The notes under the pieces were generated by a model that worked only from the letters and a program-made list of their open reading frames with translations, searched no databases and had not been told where the DNA came from. Below, piece after piece: positions 16,420 through 25,021 of a DNA stretch of 64,000 nt. The translations under genes and the position numbers were made by a program. The stretch is from contig NZ_NMPZ01000001.1 of assembly GCF_002224675.1 (NCBI RefSeq), positions 310,001-374,000 on the forward strand. Direction: 5' to 3'. The DNA comes from Segatella copri (lineage in GTDB: Bacteria; Bacteroidota; Bacteroidia; Bacteroidales; Bacteroidaceae). Positions within the stretch are counted from its first letter, which is position 1. Every line of letters starts with the position of its first letter.

Positions 16420-16705
16420 AGTCTTCACCTCCATTCTTCAGTTTTTCCTTGACACTGGCCACAGGGCGAAAGCCGAGTACGAGCTTAGGCGGAACAAGCT
16501 GGCGCTTCTTGGTTGTAGGATTAACAACCACACGCTCCAAGCGCTTCTTTACCTCAAACGTACCAAAGTTGGGGATGGAGACAGCCTCACCATCCTCAAA
16601 TTCAGCAATCATGGCATCTATCACCTTACGCACCATCTTCTGGGTGTCGTCCTGTGAATAGCCAGTCTGCTGAGCAAGTTCTGCAATATACTCCTTGTTA
16701 TTCAT
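16412..16705 (-). CDS. HU family DNA-binding protein
   Basis: 97 residues, the usual HU size: an N-terminal helical dimerisation part (YIAELAQQTGYSQDDTQKMV), then a beta arm with GTFEVKKRLERVVVNPTTKK, and the conserved LVLGFRPVASVKEKL end. HU bends DNA and compacts the nucleoid. It sits between rimO (27-bp gap) and the larger HU-LysM gene, whose start codon overlaps this stop. The pair is probably expressed together and may form mixed dimers, which is an inference. Confidence 0.92.
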   Translation of the reverse strand: MNNKEYIAELAQQTGYSQDDTQKMVRKVIDAMIAEFEDGEAVSIPNFGTFEVKKRLERVVVNPTTKKRQLVPPKLVLGFRPVASVKEKLKNGGEDYE

Positions 16706-16732
16706 TCTGATGTCAAAATATTACCTCCCATA

Positions 16733-18034
16733 TTACTTTACCACTTCTCCGTAGAGATCAAACTCCTCACTCTGGGTAATCTTCACATTGTAGAAGCAAC
16801 CCACGCGCAGACGCTTCTCTCCTGCCTTGATCAGCACCTCAGGATCCACTTCAGGCGAGCAGAATTCGGTTCTTCCTATATAGTAATCACCCTCCTTGCG
16901 GTCGATAATCACCTTCAGTATCTTGCCCACTTTCTCTGCCTCTACCTCTGCGCTGATTTCCTGCTGGAGAATCATCAGTTCGTCAAGACGGCGCTGCTTC
17001 ACCTCAGCTGGAACATCATCCTCGTAGTTGTTGGCACTATAAGTACCCTCCTCCTCAGAATAAGCAAAGGCACCCATACGCTCAAAGCGCTGAGTACGAA
17101 CGAATTCGAGCAATTCATGGAAGTCTTCCTGAGTCTCACCAGGGAAACCTACCATCAGAGTGGTGCGGATATGAATGCCCGGCACACGCTCACGGATGGT
17201 CTTGAGCAGATCAATGGTTTCCTGCTTGCTCACGTGGCGATGCATTCTGTTGAGCATATTGTCGCTGATATGCTGCAGGGCGATGTCAAGATACTTACAT
17301 ACGTTTGGCTTCTCGCGCATCACATCGAGCAGATCGAGCGGGAACTGGTTAGGATAAGCATAGTGCAGACGGATCCACTTCACACCCGGAATATCCGCCA
17401 TGCGGCTGATGAGTTCGGTGATGTGATGCTTGCCGTCCAGGTCCACGCCGTAATAGGTGAGCTCCTGGGCGATAATCTGGAATTCCTTCACACCATCGGC
17501 TACCAGTTGGCGCACCTCATCGAGGATTTCATCCATCGGACGGGAAACGTGCTTGCCAGTGATGATAGGTATGGCACAATACGCACAGCGGCGGTTGCAA
17601 CCTTCAGAAATCTTGATATAGGCATAATGATGAGGAGTCGTGAGATGGCGGGTTCCACTGCAAGCAGGCACATCAGCCTTGCCCAGTTCCTTGAGCAACT
17701 CCTTATAATTAAACTTACCATAAAACTTATCCACCTCGGGCATCTCTGCCTCCAGTTCCTTCTGGTAGCGCTGTGAGAGACAACCCATCACATAGAGCTT
17801 GCGGAGTCGTCCCTCTTCCTTAGCCTGGATGAACTCCAGAATGGTATCGATACTCTCCTGCTTGGCATCCTCGATAAAGCCGCAAGTATTGATGACGGCA
17901 ATTTCACCCTGTGGGCGTTTCGGGTCATGAACGCAGTGGTAGCCATTGTCCTCGAAAAGCTTCATCAAGGTCTCACTGTCCACCAGATTCTTGGAGCAAC
18001 CCATGGTTACTATATCTATCTGATTTTTCTTCAT
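16733..18034 (-). CDS. rimO: Ribosomal protein S12 methylthiotransferase RimO
   Basis: 433 residues. The UPF0004 cluster cysteines are C13 (MGCSKN), C51 (NTCGF) and C85 (MGCLSQ); the radical-SAM cysteines are C146, C150 and C153 (CNRRCAYC). A TRAM domain closes the protein (KVIIDRKEGDYYIGRTEF). The GCSKN start and length distinguish RimO from MiaB. The enzyme adds a methylthio group to an aspartate of ribosomal protein S12 using two [4Fe-4S] clusters and SAM. Position between ftsY and HU suggests an operon for translation and DNA housekeeping. Confidence 0.95.
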   Translation of the reverse strand: MKKNQIDIVTMGCSKNLVDSETLMKLFEDNGYHCVHDPKRPQGEIAVINTCGFIEDAKQESIDTILEFIQAKEEGRLRKLYVMGCLSQRYQKELEAEMPEVDKFYGKFNYKELLKELGKADVPACSGTRHLTTPHHYAYIKISEGCNRRCAYCAIPIITGKHVSRPMDEILDEVRQLVADGVKEFQIIAQELTYYGVDLDGKHHITELISRMADIPGVKWIRLHYAYPNQFPLDLLDVMREKPNVCKYLDIALQHISDNMLNRMHRHVSKQETIDLLKTIRERVPGIHIRTTLMVGFPGETQEDFHELLEFVRTQRFERMGAFAYSEEEGTYSANNYEDDVPAEVKQRRLDELMILQQEISAEVEAEKVGKILKVIIDRKEGDYYIGRTEFCSPEVDPEVLIKAGEKRLRVGCFYNVKITQSEEFDLYGEVVK

Positions 18035-18140
18035 TCTTATCCTACTTATCCTAATAATAATCTTAATCTAATTCTTTTCTCGACTATTTTACATCGAGCT
18101 TCATCTAATTCTTTTCTCAAAGTCTATAAGCACCTGTATT

Positions 18141-19094
18141 CTAGTGTTTAAAGAGGGAATCAACAAATTCAGACTTATTGAAGAGCTGGAGATCCTCCAT
18201 ACCCTCGCCCAGTCCGATATACTTCACAGGCACCTTGAGCTGGTCGGAGATTCCGATTACCACGCCACCCTTAGCCGTACCATCGAGCTTGGTGATGGCG
18301 AGCGAAGAGATATTGGTAACGGCAGCAAACTGCTTAGCCTGCTCAAAAGCGTTCTGTCCGGTACTTCCATCCAGAACGAGCATCACCTCATCCGGAGCCT
18401 CAGGCATGACCTTCTTCATCACCTCCTTGATCTTCTTCAACTCATTCATCAAGTTCACCTTATTATGAAGACGTCCGGCAGTATCAATCAGCACCACGTC
18501 GGCACCATTCGCCTTGGCGCTCTGTAGGGTATCGAAGGCCACGCTGGCAGGGTCAGAACCCATCTGCTGCTTCACCACTGGCACCCCTACTCGCTCGCCC
18601 CAAATGCAGATCTGTTCCACGGCAGCGGCACGGAAGGTATCGGCAGCACCGAGATACACCTTCTTGCCAGCCTTCTTAAACTGATAGGCGAGCTTTCCTA
18701 TGGTGGTAGTCTTGCCCACACCGTTCACACCCACTACCAGAATCACGTATGGCTTATGATCGGAAGGCAAATCCCAGTTTTCATTGTCATCAGTATGATT
18801 TTCCTCCAGGAGGCTTGCAATCTCTTCCCTCAGGATTCTGTTGAGTTCTGAGGTAGAAACATACTTATCTCTTGCCACGCGTTCTTCGATACGTCGGATG
18901 ATCTTCACGGTAGTCTCCACACCTACATCGGATGTGATGAGCACCTCCTCCAAATCATCAAGCACGTCATCATCTACGGTTGACTTACCAGCCACCGCAC
19001 GCGCCAATTTTCCAAACACGCTCTCCTTGGTCTTTTCGAGGCCTTTATCGAGAGTTTCCTTTTTTTTGTTGCTAAATAATCCGAATAATCCCAT
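18141..19094 (-). CDS. ftsY: Signal recognition particle receptor FtsY
   Basis: 317 residues from MGLFGLFSNKK. An N domain of helices leads to the GTPase with G1 GVNGVGKTTT at 122-131, DTAGRLHN and TKLDGTAKGG. The G-I/GDQ-like ISDQLKVPVKYIGLGEGM closes the SRP-GTPase signature. FtsY docks SRP-bound ribosomes at the membrane; the long acidic A domain of E. coli FtsY is absent, as is usual in this phylum. I choose 19094 over an upstream ATG at 19118 because the -7 element (TATCTTTG on the minus strand, 19123-19116) overlaps the upstream one. First gene of the ftsY-rimO-HU operon. Confidence 0.95.
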   Translation of the reverse strand: MGLFGLFSNKKKETLDKGLEKTKESVFGKLARAVAGKSTVDDDVLDDLEEVLITSDVGVETTVKIIRRIEERVARDKYVSTSELNRILREEIASLLEENHTDDNENWDLPSDHKPYVILVVGVNGVGKTTTIGKLAYQFKKAGKKVYLGAADTFRAAAVEQICIWGERVGVPVVKQQMGSDPASVAFDTLQSAKANGADVVLIDTAGRLHNKVNLMNELKKIKEVMKKVMPEAPDEVMLVLDGSTGQNAFEQAKQFAAVTNISSLAITKLDGTAKGGVVIGISDQLKVPVKYIGLGEGMEDLQLFNKSEFVDSLFKH

Positions 19095-19115
19095 ATTTAT
19101 AGCTATATTTTTTTG

Positions 19116-19123
19116 CAAAGATA
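19116..19123 (-). promoter_or_regulatory. -7 element of ftsY
   Basis: Minus-strand TATCTTTG then GC. It places the transcript start close to 19112 and leaves a leader of under 20 nt before ATG at 19094. Confidence 0.6.
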
Positions 19124-19229
19124 CGAAAATATTTGAAACTAGGAGCGTTTTTCCTAAAAAATATTGTTAACTTAGCAAAAGAATGTATAAATAATCGCTT
19201 CCATATAGAAATATATCAAGTTATTTTTA

Positions 19230-19310
19230 TACCTTTGTATGTTAGAAACACCTCCGAGCTCCTATACTCGGACGAGGAGGACAAGACATTAAACATTTAA
19301 ACAACAGATC
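19230..19310 (+). promoter_or_regulatory. -7 element and hairpin leader of the DUF4468 gene
   Basis: TACCTTTG lies at 19230-19237. The leader then holds CCTCCGAG ... CTCGGACGAGGAGG, in which CCGAG/CTCGG and CCTC/GAGG can pair. No TTTG at the standard -33 distance was found. Confidence 0.5.
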
Positions 19311-20306
19311 ATGAAAAAGATATTTATCTCAATACTCGTGCTGATTTCTGCTCTCACCATGCAGGCACAGAATGTGCTTACCCCTGAGCAGCAGTTGGAA
19401 AAGGCGCAAAAAGAGTTAGAAGAAGCCCAAAAGGCACTGGAAGCAGCCAAGGCTCAGGCAGAAGCTGCCAAGGTGAAGGCGGAAGCTGAAAAAATAAAGG
19501 CGGAAGCTGAGAAAACGAAAGCGGAAGCTGAGAGATTGAAGGCTGAAGCTGAAAGAATGAAGCAGGAGACAGAAAAGCTGAAGAAGAATGCAGAGAATTC
19601 GGTGCCTGCTACCAAGACTTCTGTACCAGCTACAGAAATGGTGCCTGCGATGAAGATTCAGGATAATGCCACCAAGAAGCAGAATACTACCGGAACTTCT
19701 GAAGGTGCGGGTTGGGTCGTACCAACCGTGACAGAGGAGATAGAAGAGAAAAAGGTGGAAAAGACTGCCGAGGGCGTGGTGCTCAAGGAAGATCCGAAAT
19801 ACCTGGCGGGAGCCATCCAGCTTAATGCCGAGGGAAAAGTAGAATTTATTCTCGACACCCAGGCAAACGGAAAGAGTGCAGACGAAATCTACAACATCGT
19901 TTTCCAGTATATGAGCAAGCTCATCAAGAATGAGCAGAACATCAACAGCCGAATCCCCCTGGTGAACAGAAACAACAAGAACGAGCAGATCATCGCCTGT
20001 ATCATGGACGAATGGTTTGTCTTCAATCAGTCGTTCATCTCTCTCGACCGCTCTGAGACCAAGTACCAGCTGGTGGCAACCATCAGCGACAACCATCTCC
20101 ACCTCTCTATGACCCGAATCGTATTCAACTACGAGGAAGGCAGAAGCACCGGTTTCAAGGAGCCGGCAGAGAAAGTGATTACCGACAAATATGCCCTGAC
20201 CAAGAAGAAAAACGACTTGGCCAAGATCTACGGCAAGTTCCGACGCGGAACCATCGACCGCAAGAACCAGATCTTCAATGATCTGACCAAACTTGTTAGA
20301 AAATAA
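19311..20306 (+). CDS. Exported coiled-coil protein with DUF4468 domain
   Basis: 331 residues. A signal peptide (about 1-19, ending in MQAQ) precedes an almost pure coiled coil of Ala, Glu and Lys at about 24-98, built on repeated KAEAEK heptads. A polar linker leads to a DUF4468 domain at about 160-270 (AGAIQLNAEGKVEF, MSKLIKNEQNINSR, DEWFVFNQSFISLDR). DUF4468 has a TBP-like fold, is confined largely to Bacteroidetes, and has unknown function. Export to the periplasm or cell surface is expected. The next gene, a small membrane protein, starts 17 bp later and may be a partner. Confidence 0.8.
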   Translation: MKKIFISILVLISALTMQAQNVLTPEQQLEKAQKELEEAQKALEAAKAQAEAAKVKAEAEKIKAEAEKTKAEAERLKAEAERMKQETEKLKKNAENSVPATKTSVPATEMVPAMKIQDNATKKQNTTGTSEGAGWVVPTVTEEIEEKKVEKTAEGVVLKEDPKYLAGAIQLNAEGKVEFILDTQANGKSADEIYNIVFQYMSKLIKNEQNINSRIPLVNRNNKNEQIIACIMDEWFVFNQSFISLDRSETKYQLVATISDNHLHLSMTRIVFNYEEGRSTGFKEPAEKVITDKYALTKKKNDLAKIYGKFRRGTIDRKNQIFNDLTKLVRK

Positions 20307-20323
20307 AAATCATCTCATAAAAT

Positions 20324-20662
20324 ATGGATCAGACAAAAGATAACAACACAACAAACATCCCACAGAGCGAAGAAACCGCAAAGGCGCAGCCACAGAGCCA
20401 GAGCCATGAGGCGTCTCAGACGCAGCCACAGACCAGCTATGCCGTGCGCCCAAATCGTCGCCACCACAGAAGATTGGAGTATGCAGACAAGAGCAATATG
20501 CTCGTAGCCAGAAACTGGCTCAACATCGGATTCATGCTCTTCGCCATCGTAGGCGTCATCCTCTGGACACAGATGGACGACCGCACGATTGCCAATATAC
20601 TACTGATCATCGGCGTAGTCTTGAAAATTGCCGAGGTTTGCATCCGACTATTCAAAAAATAA
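20324..20662 (+). CDS. Small membrane protein of unknown function
   Basis: 112 residues. The first 45 or so are Gln, Ser and Thr rich and look disordered; the end has two hydrophobic segments at about 66-83 (WLNIGFMLFAIVGVILW) and 90-107 (IANILLIIGVVLKIAEVC) joined by a short turn. No family recognised. It lies 17 bp after the DUF4468 gene and 60 bp before the porin gene, so the three may be one transcript. Its last codons seed a three-fold tandem repeat. Confidence 0.65.
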   Translation: MDQTKDNNTTNIPQSEETAKAQPQSQSHEASQTQPQTSYAVRPNRRHHRRLEYADKSNMLVARNWLNIGFMLFAIVGVILWTQMDDRTIANILLIIGVVLKIAEVCIRLFKK

Positions 20663-20720
20663 GAAAGGTTTGCATCCGACCATTCAAAATAGGCTTGCAT
20701 CCGCTTATTCAATAAATAAG
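20634..20720 (+). repeat. Three imperfect copies of a gene-tail repeat
   Basis: A word of about 26-31 bp, GGTTTGCATCCGACTATTCA plus A-rich end, occurs at 20635, 20667 and, slightly changed (GGCTTGCATCCGCTTATTCA), at 20692. The first copy is the 3' end of the small membrane protein gene including its stop codon; the others fill the gap before the porin start. Confidence 0.85.
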
Positions 20721-20722
20721 AA

Positions 20723-23098
20723 ATGAAGAAAATATTATTCTCTACAATCCTAGCTTGTGCTGCAACTCTACCAGTTGCGGCACAACGCGATTTTACGGAT
20801 TTCAACAATAACGAAGACTCACAGTTCCGCCCACAGACCGGCAACCGCATCAACACCGACTCACTGGGCACTGACAAGGAGATTCCGAAGGGCATCAGGG
20901 TATGGACTGTGGATGAGAGATTTGGAGATACCCGGGCTGCCGTGGTGGACACCATGCAGGCAATGTACCAGAACACTACCTTCACCGAAGGACTGCGCGG
21001 AGAGTACAACACCCTGGGCAATATGGGTACCGCCCGCATCAACCGCATCTTCATCGACCGACGCAACACGCAGGGCAACTTCATCTTCACCGAGCCATAC
21101 GACAACATCGTTACCCCGGTGAGTGACTTCCACTTCACCAACACCTACTCGCCTATCACCAACATCACGCTGAATAGCTGCGGTGACAGAACCAACGGTG
21201 AGGATGACTTCAAGGCAATCTTTGCGGTGAATGCCAACAAGCAGCTGGGTGGCGGATTCCGATTCGACTACAAATACGGTCGCGGCTACTACGATGCACA
21301 GAGCACGGCGCACTTCAAATATACGATGTGGACTTCTTATCTGGGCGACCGCTACCAGGCGCACTTCCTCTTCAGCACCAATCACCAGAAGGTGACGGAG
21401 AACGGAGGTATCTCCAATGATGACTACATCAAGCATCCGGAGCTCTTCACCGAGAGTTTCGCCACCAACGAAATTCCTACCGTACTGCAGCAGAACTGGA
21501 ATCGCAACGACAACCAACACATCTTCTTCACCCATCGCTACAACGTGGGCTTCAGCCGCAAGGTGAAGATGACTGAGGAAGAAATCAAGGCCAAGAAATT
21601 CGCCATGGAGTCAGCAAAGGACAATGCAGCCGAGGAAGCCAAGGAGGAGGCAAGAAAGAAAGCAAGGGAACAAGGCAGGGAGTTTGACGAAAAGGCTTTC
21701 GACAAAAACCAGAAAAAGCAGTTCTCAGGTCGCCCTACAGATGCAAAGATTGCCGGCGATGAACCTGCCAAGAACAACAAGGCAATAGTTGCAAACAAGG
21801 CAGCCCAGGACTTCAAGAGCGACAGCACTCGAATTGCAGTAAACAGCAAGGCAATGGCAGACAGTCTGCTCTCCGTAGAGAAGAAGAAAGCGCAGGACTC
21901 ACTCTTCTACAAGACAGAATATGTTCCGGTAACCAGCTTCATCCACACCGTGCAGTTTGATAACTACAAGCGTATCTACCAGGCTTACCAGACTCCACAG
22001 GACTACTATCTCAAGGAGTACTACAATGCCGGCAAGTTTACAGGCGATTCTATCTACGATCAGACCCGTCACTGGCGCATCAAGAACACCGTGGCAATGG
22101 GAACGCTCGAGGGATTCAGCAAGTGGGCAAAGGCTGGTCTGAAAGCTTTCGCCAGCTATGACCTCCGCCACTACGAACTGCCGAATACCGAAGGCGGATT
22201 CGAGAAGTTCAATGAGCATGCGCTGAGCGTAGGTGGCCAGCTGAGTAAGACTCAGGGCAAGACCCTTCACTATAATGTCGTGGGCGAGGTAGGACTCACC
22301 GGAGTAGATGCCGGCACCTTTGCAATCGACGGAAGCGCAGACATCAACCTGCCATTCCTGGGTGACACCGTACAGGTAAGAGGCGATGCATTCATACATC
22401 ACGAAACGCCATCGTTCTACTATCGCAAGTATCACGCCCGACATCTCTGGTGGGATGATGATCTGAGCAAGATTATCCATACCCGCATCATGGGAACTCT
22501 GAGATTCGGCAAGACTAACACCACGCTGCGTGTGGCTGTGGATGAAATCAAGAACTATACTTATTTCTCACAGCAATATACGATTACAGAAAATGGTCTG
22601 CGCACAGGCGTGACAGTGACACCAATGCAGAGCGGCGACGCCATCAATCTGATTACAGCGCAGCTGCAACAGGACTTCAAGTTCGGTATTTTCAACTGGC
22701 AGAATATGATTACCTACCAGCATACCAGCAGCAAGAGTACCCTGCCTGTGCCAGACCTCAACATATATACCAACCTCTTCATCAAATTCAAGGTGGTAAA
22801 GGTACTGAATATCGAGTTGGGTGCTGACGCCAGATACTTCACCAGCTACGAGGCTCCGGATTATTCTCCTTACATCGGTCAATATACCGTACAGGGCAAC
22901 GGCGAGAAGAACGTGAAGGTGGGCAACTACCCTATCGTCAATGCCTACGCCAATGTTCACATCAAGCACACCCGCTTCTTCGTGATGATGAGCCATCTGA
23001 ATGCAGGCCAGGGCGACAAGAACTACTTCTTCACCCCTCACTATCCGATGAACCAGCGAGTTTTCAGAATGGGTGTAAGCTGGAACTTCTTCAACTAG
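20723..23098 (+). CDS. Putative outer-membrane porin (PF14121-like)
   Basis: 791 residues with signal peptide (cleavage after about residue 20, VAAQ). Most of the protein alternates aromatic and polar residues as in beta-barrels (for example HARHLWWDDDLSK and ARYFTSYEAPDYS), and it ends in Phe-Asn after GVSWNFFN. An unusual charged insert at about 280-400, rich in Lys, Glu and Ala, breaks the barrel pattern and is probably a long periplasmic or surface loop. The family is annotated as putative porin in Bacteroidetes with unknown substrate. A terminator follows. Confidence 0.75.
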   Translation: MKKILFSTILACAATLPVAAQRDFTDFNNNEDSQFRPQTGNRINTDSLGTDKEIPKGIRVWTVDERFGDTRAAVVDTMQAMYQNTTFTEGLRGEYNTLGNMGTARINRIFIDRRNTQGNFIFTEPYDNIVTPVSDFHFTNTYSPITNITLNSCGDRTNGEDDFKAIFAVNANKQLGGGFRFDYKYGRGYYDAQSTAHFKYTMWTSYLGDRYQAHFLFSTNHQKVTENGGISNDDYIKHPELFTESFATNEIPTVLQQNWNRNDNQHIFFTHRYNVGFSRKVKMTEEEIKAKKFAMESAKDNAAEEAKEEARKKAREQGREFDEKAFDKNQKKQFSGRPTDAKIAGDEPAKNNKAIVANKAAQDFKSDSTRIAVNSKAMADSLLSVEKKKAQDSLFYKTEYVPVTSFIHTVQFDNYKRIYQAYQTPQDYYLKEYYNAGKFTGDSIYDQTRHWRIKNTVAMGTLEGFSKWAKAGLKAFASYDLRHYELPNTEGGFEKFNEHALSVGGQLSKTQGKTLHYNVVGEVGLTGVDAGTFAIDGSADINLPFLGDTVQVRGDAFIHHETPSFYYRKYHARHLWWDDDLSKIIHTRIMGTLRFGKTNTTLRVAVDEIKNYTYFSQQYTITENGLRTGVTVTPMQSGDAINLITAQLQQDFKFGIFNWQNMITYQHTSSKSTLPVPDLNIYTNLFIKFKVVKVLNIELGADARYFTSYEAPDYSPYIGQYTVQGNGEKNVKVGNYPIVNAYANVHIKHTRFFVMMSHLNAGQGDKNYFFTPHYPMNQRVFRMGVSWNFFN

Positions 23099-23170
23099 GA
23101 AGCGAATCTTTTCCACAAGAGATTCTTCTGAAACAAAATAGAAGCGAATCTTTTCTTAATGAATAACAAC

Positions 23171-23205
23171 AAGGAGCGAGGTTCCCCAAAAACCTCGCTC
23201 CTTAT
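23171..23205 (+). terminator. Terminator after the porin gene
   Basis: AAGGAGCGAGGTT at 23171-23183 pairs exactly with AACCTCGCTCCTT at 23191-23203. The following T content is modest (ATAATTT). Confidence 0.75.
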
Positions 23206-23222
23206 AATTTAAAAGCAACAAT

Positions 23223-24146
23223 ATGATGATAAAGACAAATTCTATCAAGGCATGGTTTCTCGCCGCCCGCCCCGTCACCCTTTCGGCTGCGGCAGTACCG
23301 GTGATGCTGGGAGTAGCCCTGGCATACAAGGACTCAAATGCCAACTGCCAATGGATTCCAGCCCTGCTCTGCCTGCTCTTTGCATGGATAATGCAGATAG
23401 ACTCAAACCTGGTAAACGACTTCTTCGACTTCAAGCATGGCAACGACGACGAAACCCGCCTGGGACCGAAACGAGCCTGTGCTGAAGGCTGGATTACGAT
23501 GAAAGCCATGAAATGGGGCATTATCATCACTACCCTTCTAGGCTGCATCATCGGTTTGCCCCTTGCCTTCTACGGAGGAAAGGAGATGATCATCGTGGGT
23601 ATCTGCTGTGTCCTCTTCTGTTTCCTCTACACCACCAAGCTGAGTTATCTGGGATTGGGCGACCTGCTGGTACTTCTCTTTTTCGGCATCGTGCCGGTCT
23701 GCTGCACCTACTACCTGGCCATGCCTGAAGGAATACAGACTGTATCAGCAGAAGCCATACTGACTTCAATCGCCTGCGGACTGGTAGTAGATACGCTGCT
23801 CATTCTGAACAACTATCGCGACTACGACAACGACATCAAGGCGGGCAAGAAGACACTGATCGTTCACATCGGCAAGAAAAACGGCGAGCGTCTCTACTGC
23901 GCACTGGGCAACATCGGTATCCTCATCATGATTGGAATCAACATCTATGGTGCACTTGCCTACGATGCAGATACTAAGTTTTTGCCTTTCGCCGCCACAT
24001 ATCTCGTGGTGCACAACCGAACATTCGCCAAGATGAGGAAGATAGGAGAAGGCAGAATGCTGAACAAGGTACTGGGCTACACGGCTCTCAACATCTTTAC
24101 CTTTGGTATGATCTCTACCTTCATCATCCTTGGAATGATGTGGTAA
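23223..24146 (+). CDS. menA: 1,4-dihydroxy-2-naphthoate polyprenyltransferase MenA
   Basis: 307 residues with eight or so membrane segments. The first prenyl-diphosphate/Mg site is VNDFFDFKHGND (about 62-73), and the second is NNYRDYDNDIKAGKKTL (about 197-213). The enzyme attaches a polyprenyl chain to DHNA in menaquinone synthesis, in the inner membrane. No other men genes are in the window. UbiA-type relatives with other acceptors cannot be wholly excluded, but the motif forms match MenA. The start ATG at 23223 could equally be the next codon. Confidence 0.85.
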   Translation: MMIKTNSIKAWFLAARPVTLSAAAVPVMLGVALAYKDSNANCQWIPALLCLLFAWIMQIDSNLVNDFFDFKHGNDDETRLGPKRACAEGWITMKAMKWGIIITTLLGCIIGLPLAFYGGKEMIIVGICCVLFCFLYTTKLSYLGLGDLLVLLFFGIVPVCCTYYLAMPEGIQTVSAEAILTSIACGLVVDTLLILNNYRDYDNDIKAGKKTLIVHIGKKNGERLYCALGNIGILIMIGINIYGALAYDADTKFLPFAATYLVVHNRTFAKMRKIGEGRMLNKVLGYTALNIFTFGMISTFIILGMMW

Positions 24147-24222
24147 TCCCAGAGATACCCGCCCCCTCTGGAATGGCATGAGAAGATTCTAGAATGAGAA
24201 GATAACATTCAGGAATAATAAT

Positions 24223-24250
24223 TATATAATGTACGCGCGTACATTATATA
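24223..24250. repeat. 28-bp palindrome centred on GTACGCGCGTAC
   Basis: A perfect palindrome whose centre GTACGCGCGTAC (24231-24242) is flanked by ATATAAT/ATTATAT. A 32-bp copy of the same palindrome lies at 35792-35823. Here it is 18 bp upstream of the HD-domain gene. Confidence 0.9.
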
Positions 24251-24268
24251 TATAAAAGAAGAAAAAGT

Positions 24269-24910
24269 ATGAAGCAACAAGTAAATCTCGAAATCATGCA
24301 GTTTGTGGAAACACAGATTCTGCCCAAATATACAGAATTTGGCGAGAGCCACGGATTGCGCCACGTAACCCGTGTCATCAAAAACGCCCTGAAACTCGTA
24401 CCTGTAACAGGTGCCGACATCGACATGGTTTATATCGTTGCCGCCTACCACGACCTGGGAATGAGCGGTCCGCGCGCCATCCACCACCTCACCAGTGGCA
24501 AAATCCTCCAGGCTGATGCCAGACTGAAGCGCTGGTTCACTCCCGAGCAGATTAAAATCATGAAAGAAGCCGTGGAGGATCACCGCGCCTCCTCCAGTCG
24601 CCAGCCCCGAAGCATCTATGGCAAGATTGTTGCCGAAGCCGACCGCGACATCGATGTTCACGAAATCTTTCTTCGTGCTATCGAATACGGAGAGGAGAAC
24701 TATCCCGGAAAAGGAAAGGAAGAGGAATGGCAGCGGTTCGCCGACCACATGGACGAGAAATATTCCCGCAACGGCTACATCAAGCTTTGGATTCCCAACT
24801 CACCCAATGAGAAGGCTCTGAAAGAGCTGCGGAATATCATTGAAGACAAGACAGAACTCAGGAAATATTTCGAAGAAATATACGAAGAGCTCAGGAAAAA
24901 GAAGTCTTGA
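24269..24910 (+). CDS. HD-domain phosphohydrolase
   Basis: 213 residues. HD metal ligands are visible as H32 (LRHVTRV), H61-D62 (AYHDLGMSG) and a further acidic pair in VAEADRDIDVHE. The protein is soluble with a charged helical C-terminus. HD proteins of this size hydrolyse phosphate esters of nucleotides or similar; the substrate is unknown. It is preceded by the GTACGCGCGTAC palindrome rather than by a recognisable promoter. It could be co-transcribed with menA, whose stop is 122 bp upstream. Confidence 0.8.
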   Translation: MKQQVNLEIMQFVETQILPKYTEFGESHGLRHVTRVIKNALKLVPVTGADIDMVYIVAAYHDLGMSGPRAIHHLTSGKILQADARLKRWFTPEQIKIMKEAVEDHRASSSRQPRSIYGKIVAEADRDIDVHEIFLRAIEYGEENYPGKGKEEEWQRFADHMDEKYSRNGYIKLWIPNSPNEKALKELRNIIEDKTELRKYFEEIYEELRKKKS

Positions 24911-24984
24911 CCCTTGAGAGAAACAAGGAAAAGGGAGTTCTGACTTTTAATAAAGAAGATTTTTCGAAAAAATCAGCAGAAAGA

Positions 24985-25016
24985 TTTGGTAGTTTCAAAA
25001 GATTGCATTATCTTTG
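24985..25016 (+). promoter_or_regulatory. Promoter of the non-coding RNA
   Basis: TTTG at 24985-24988 and TATCTTTG at 25009-25016, 20 bp apart. No open reading frame starts nearby. Confidence 0.85.
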
Positions 25017-25021
25017 CAGTA

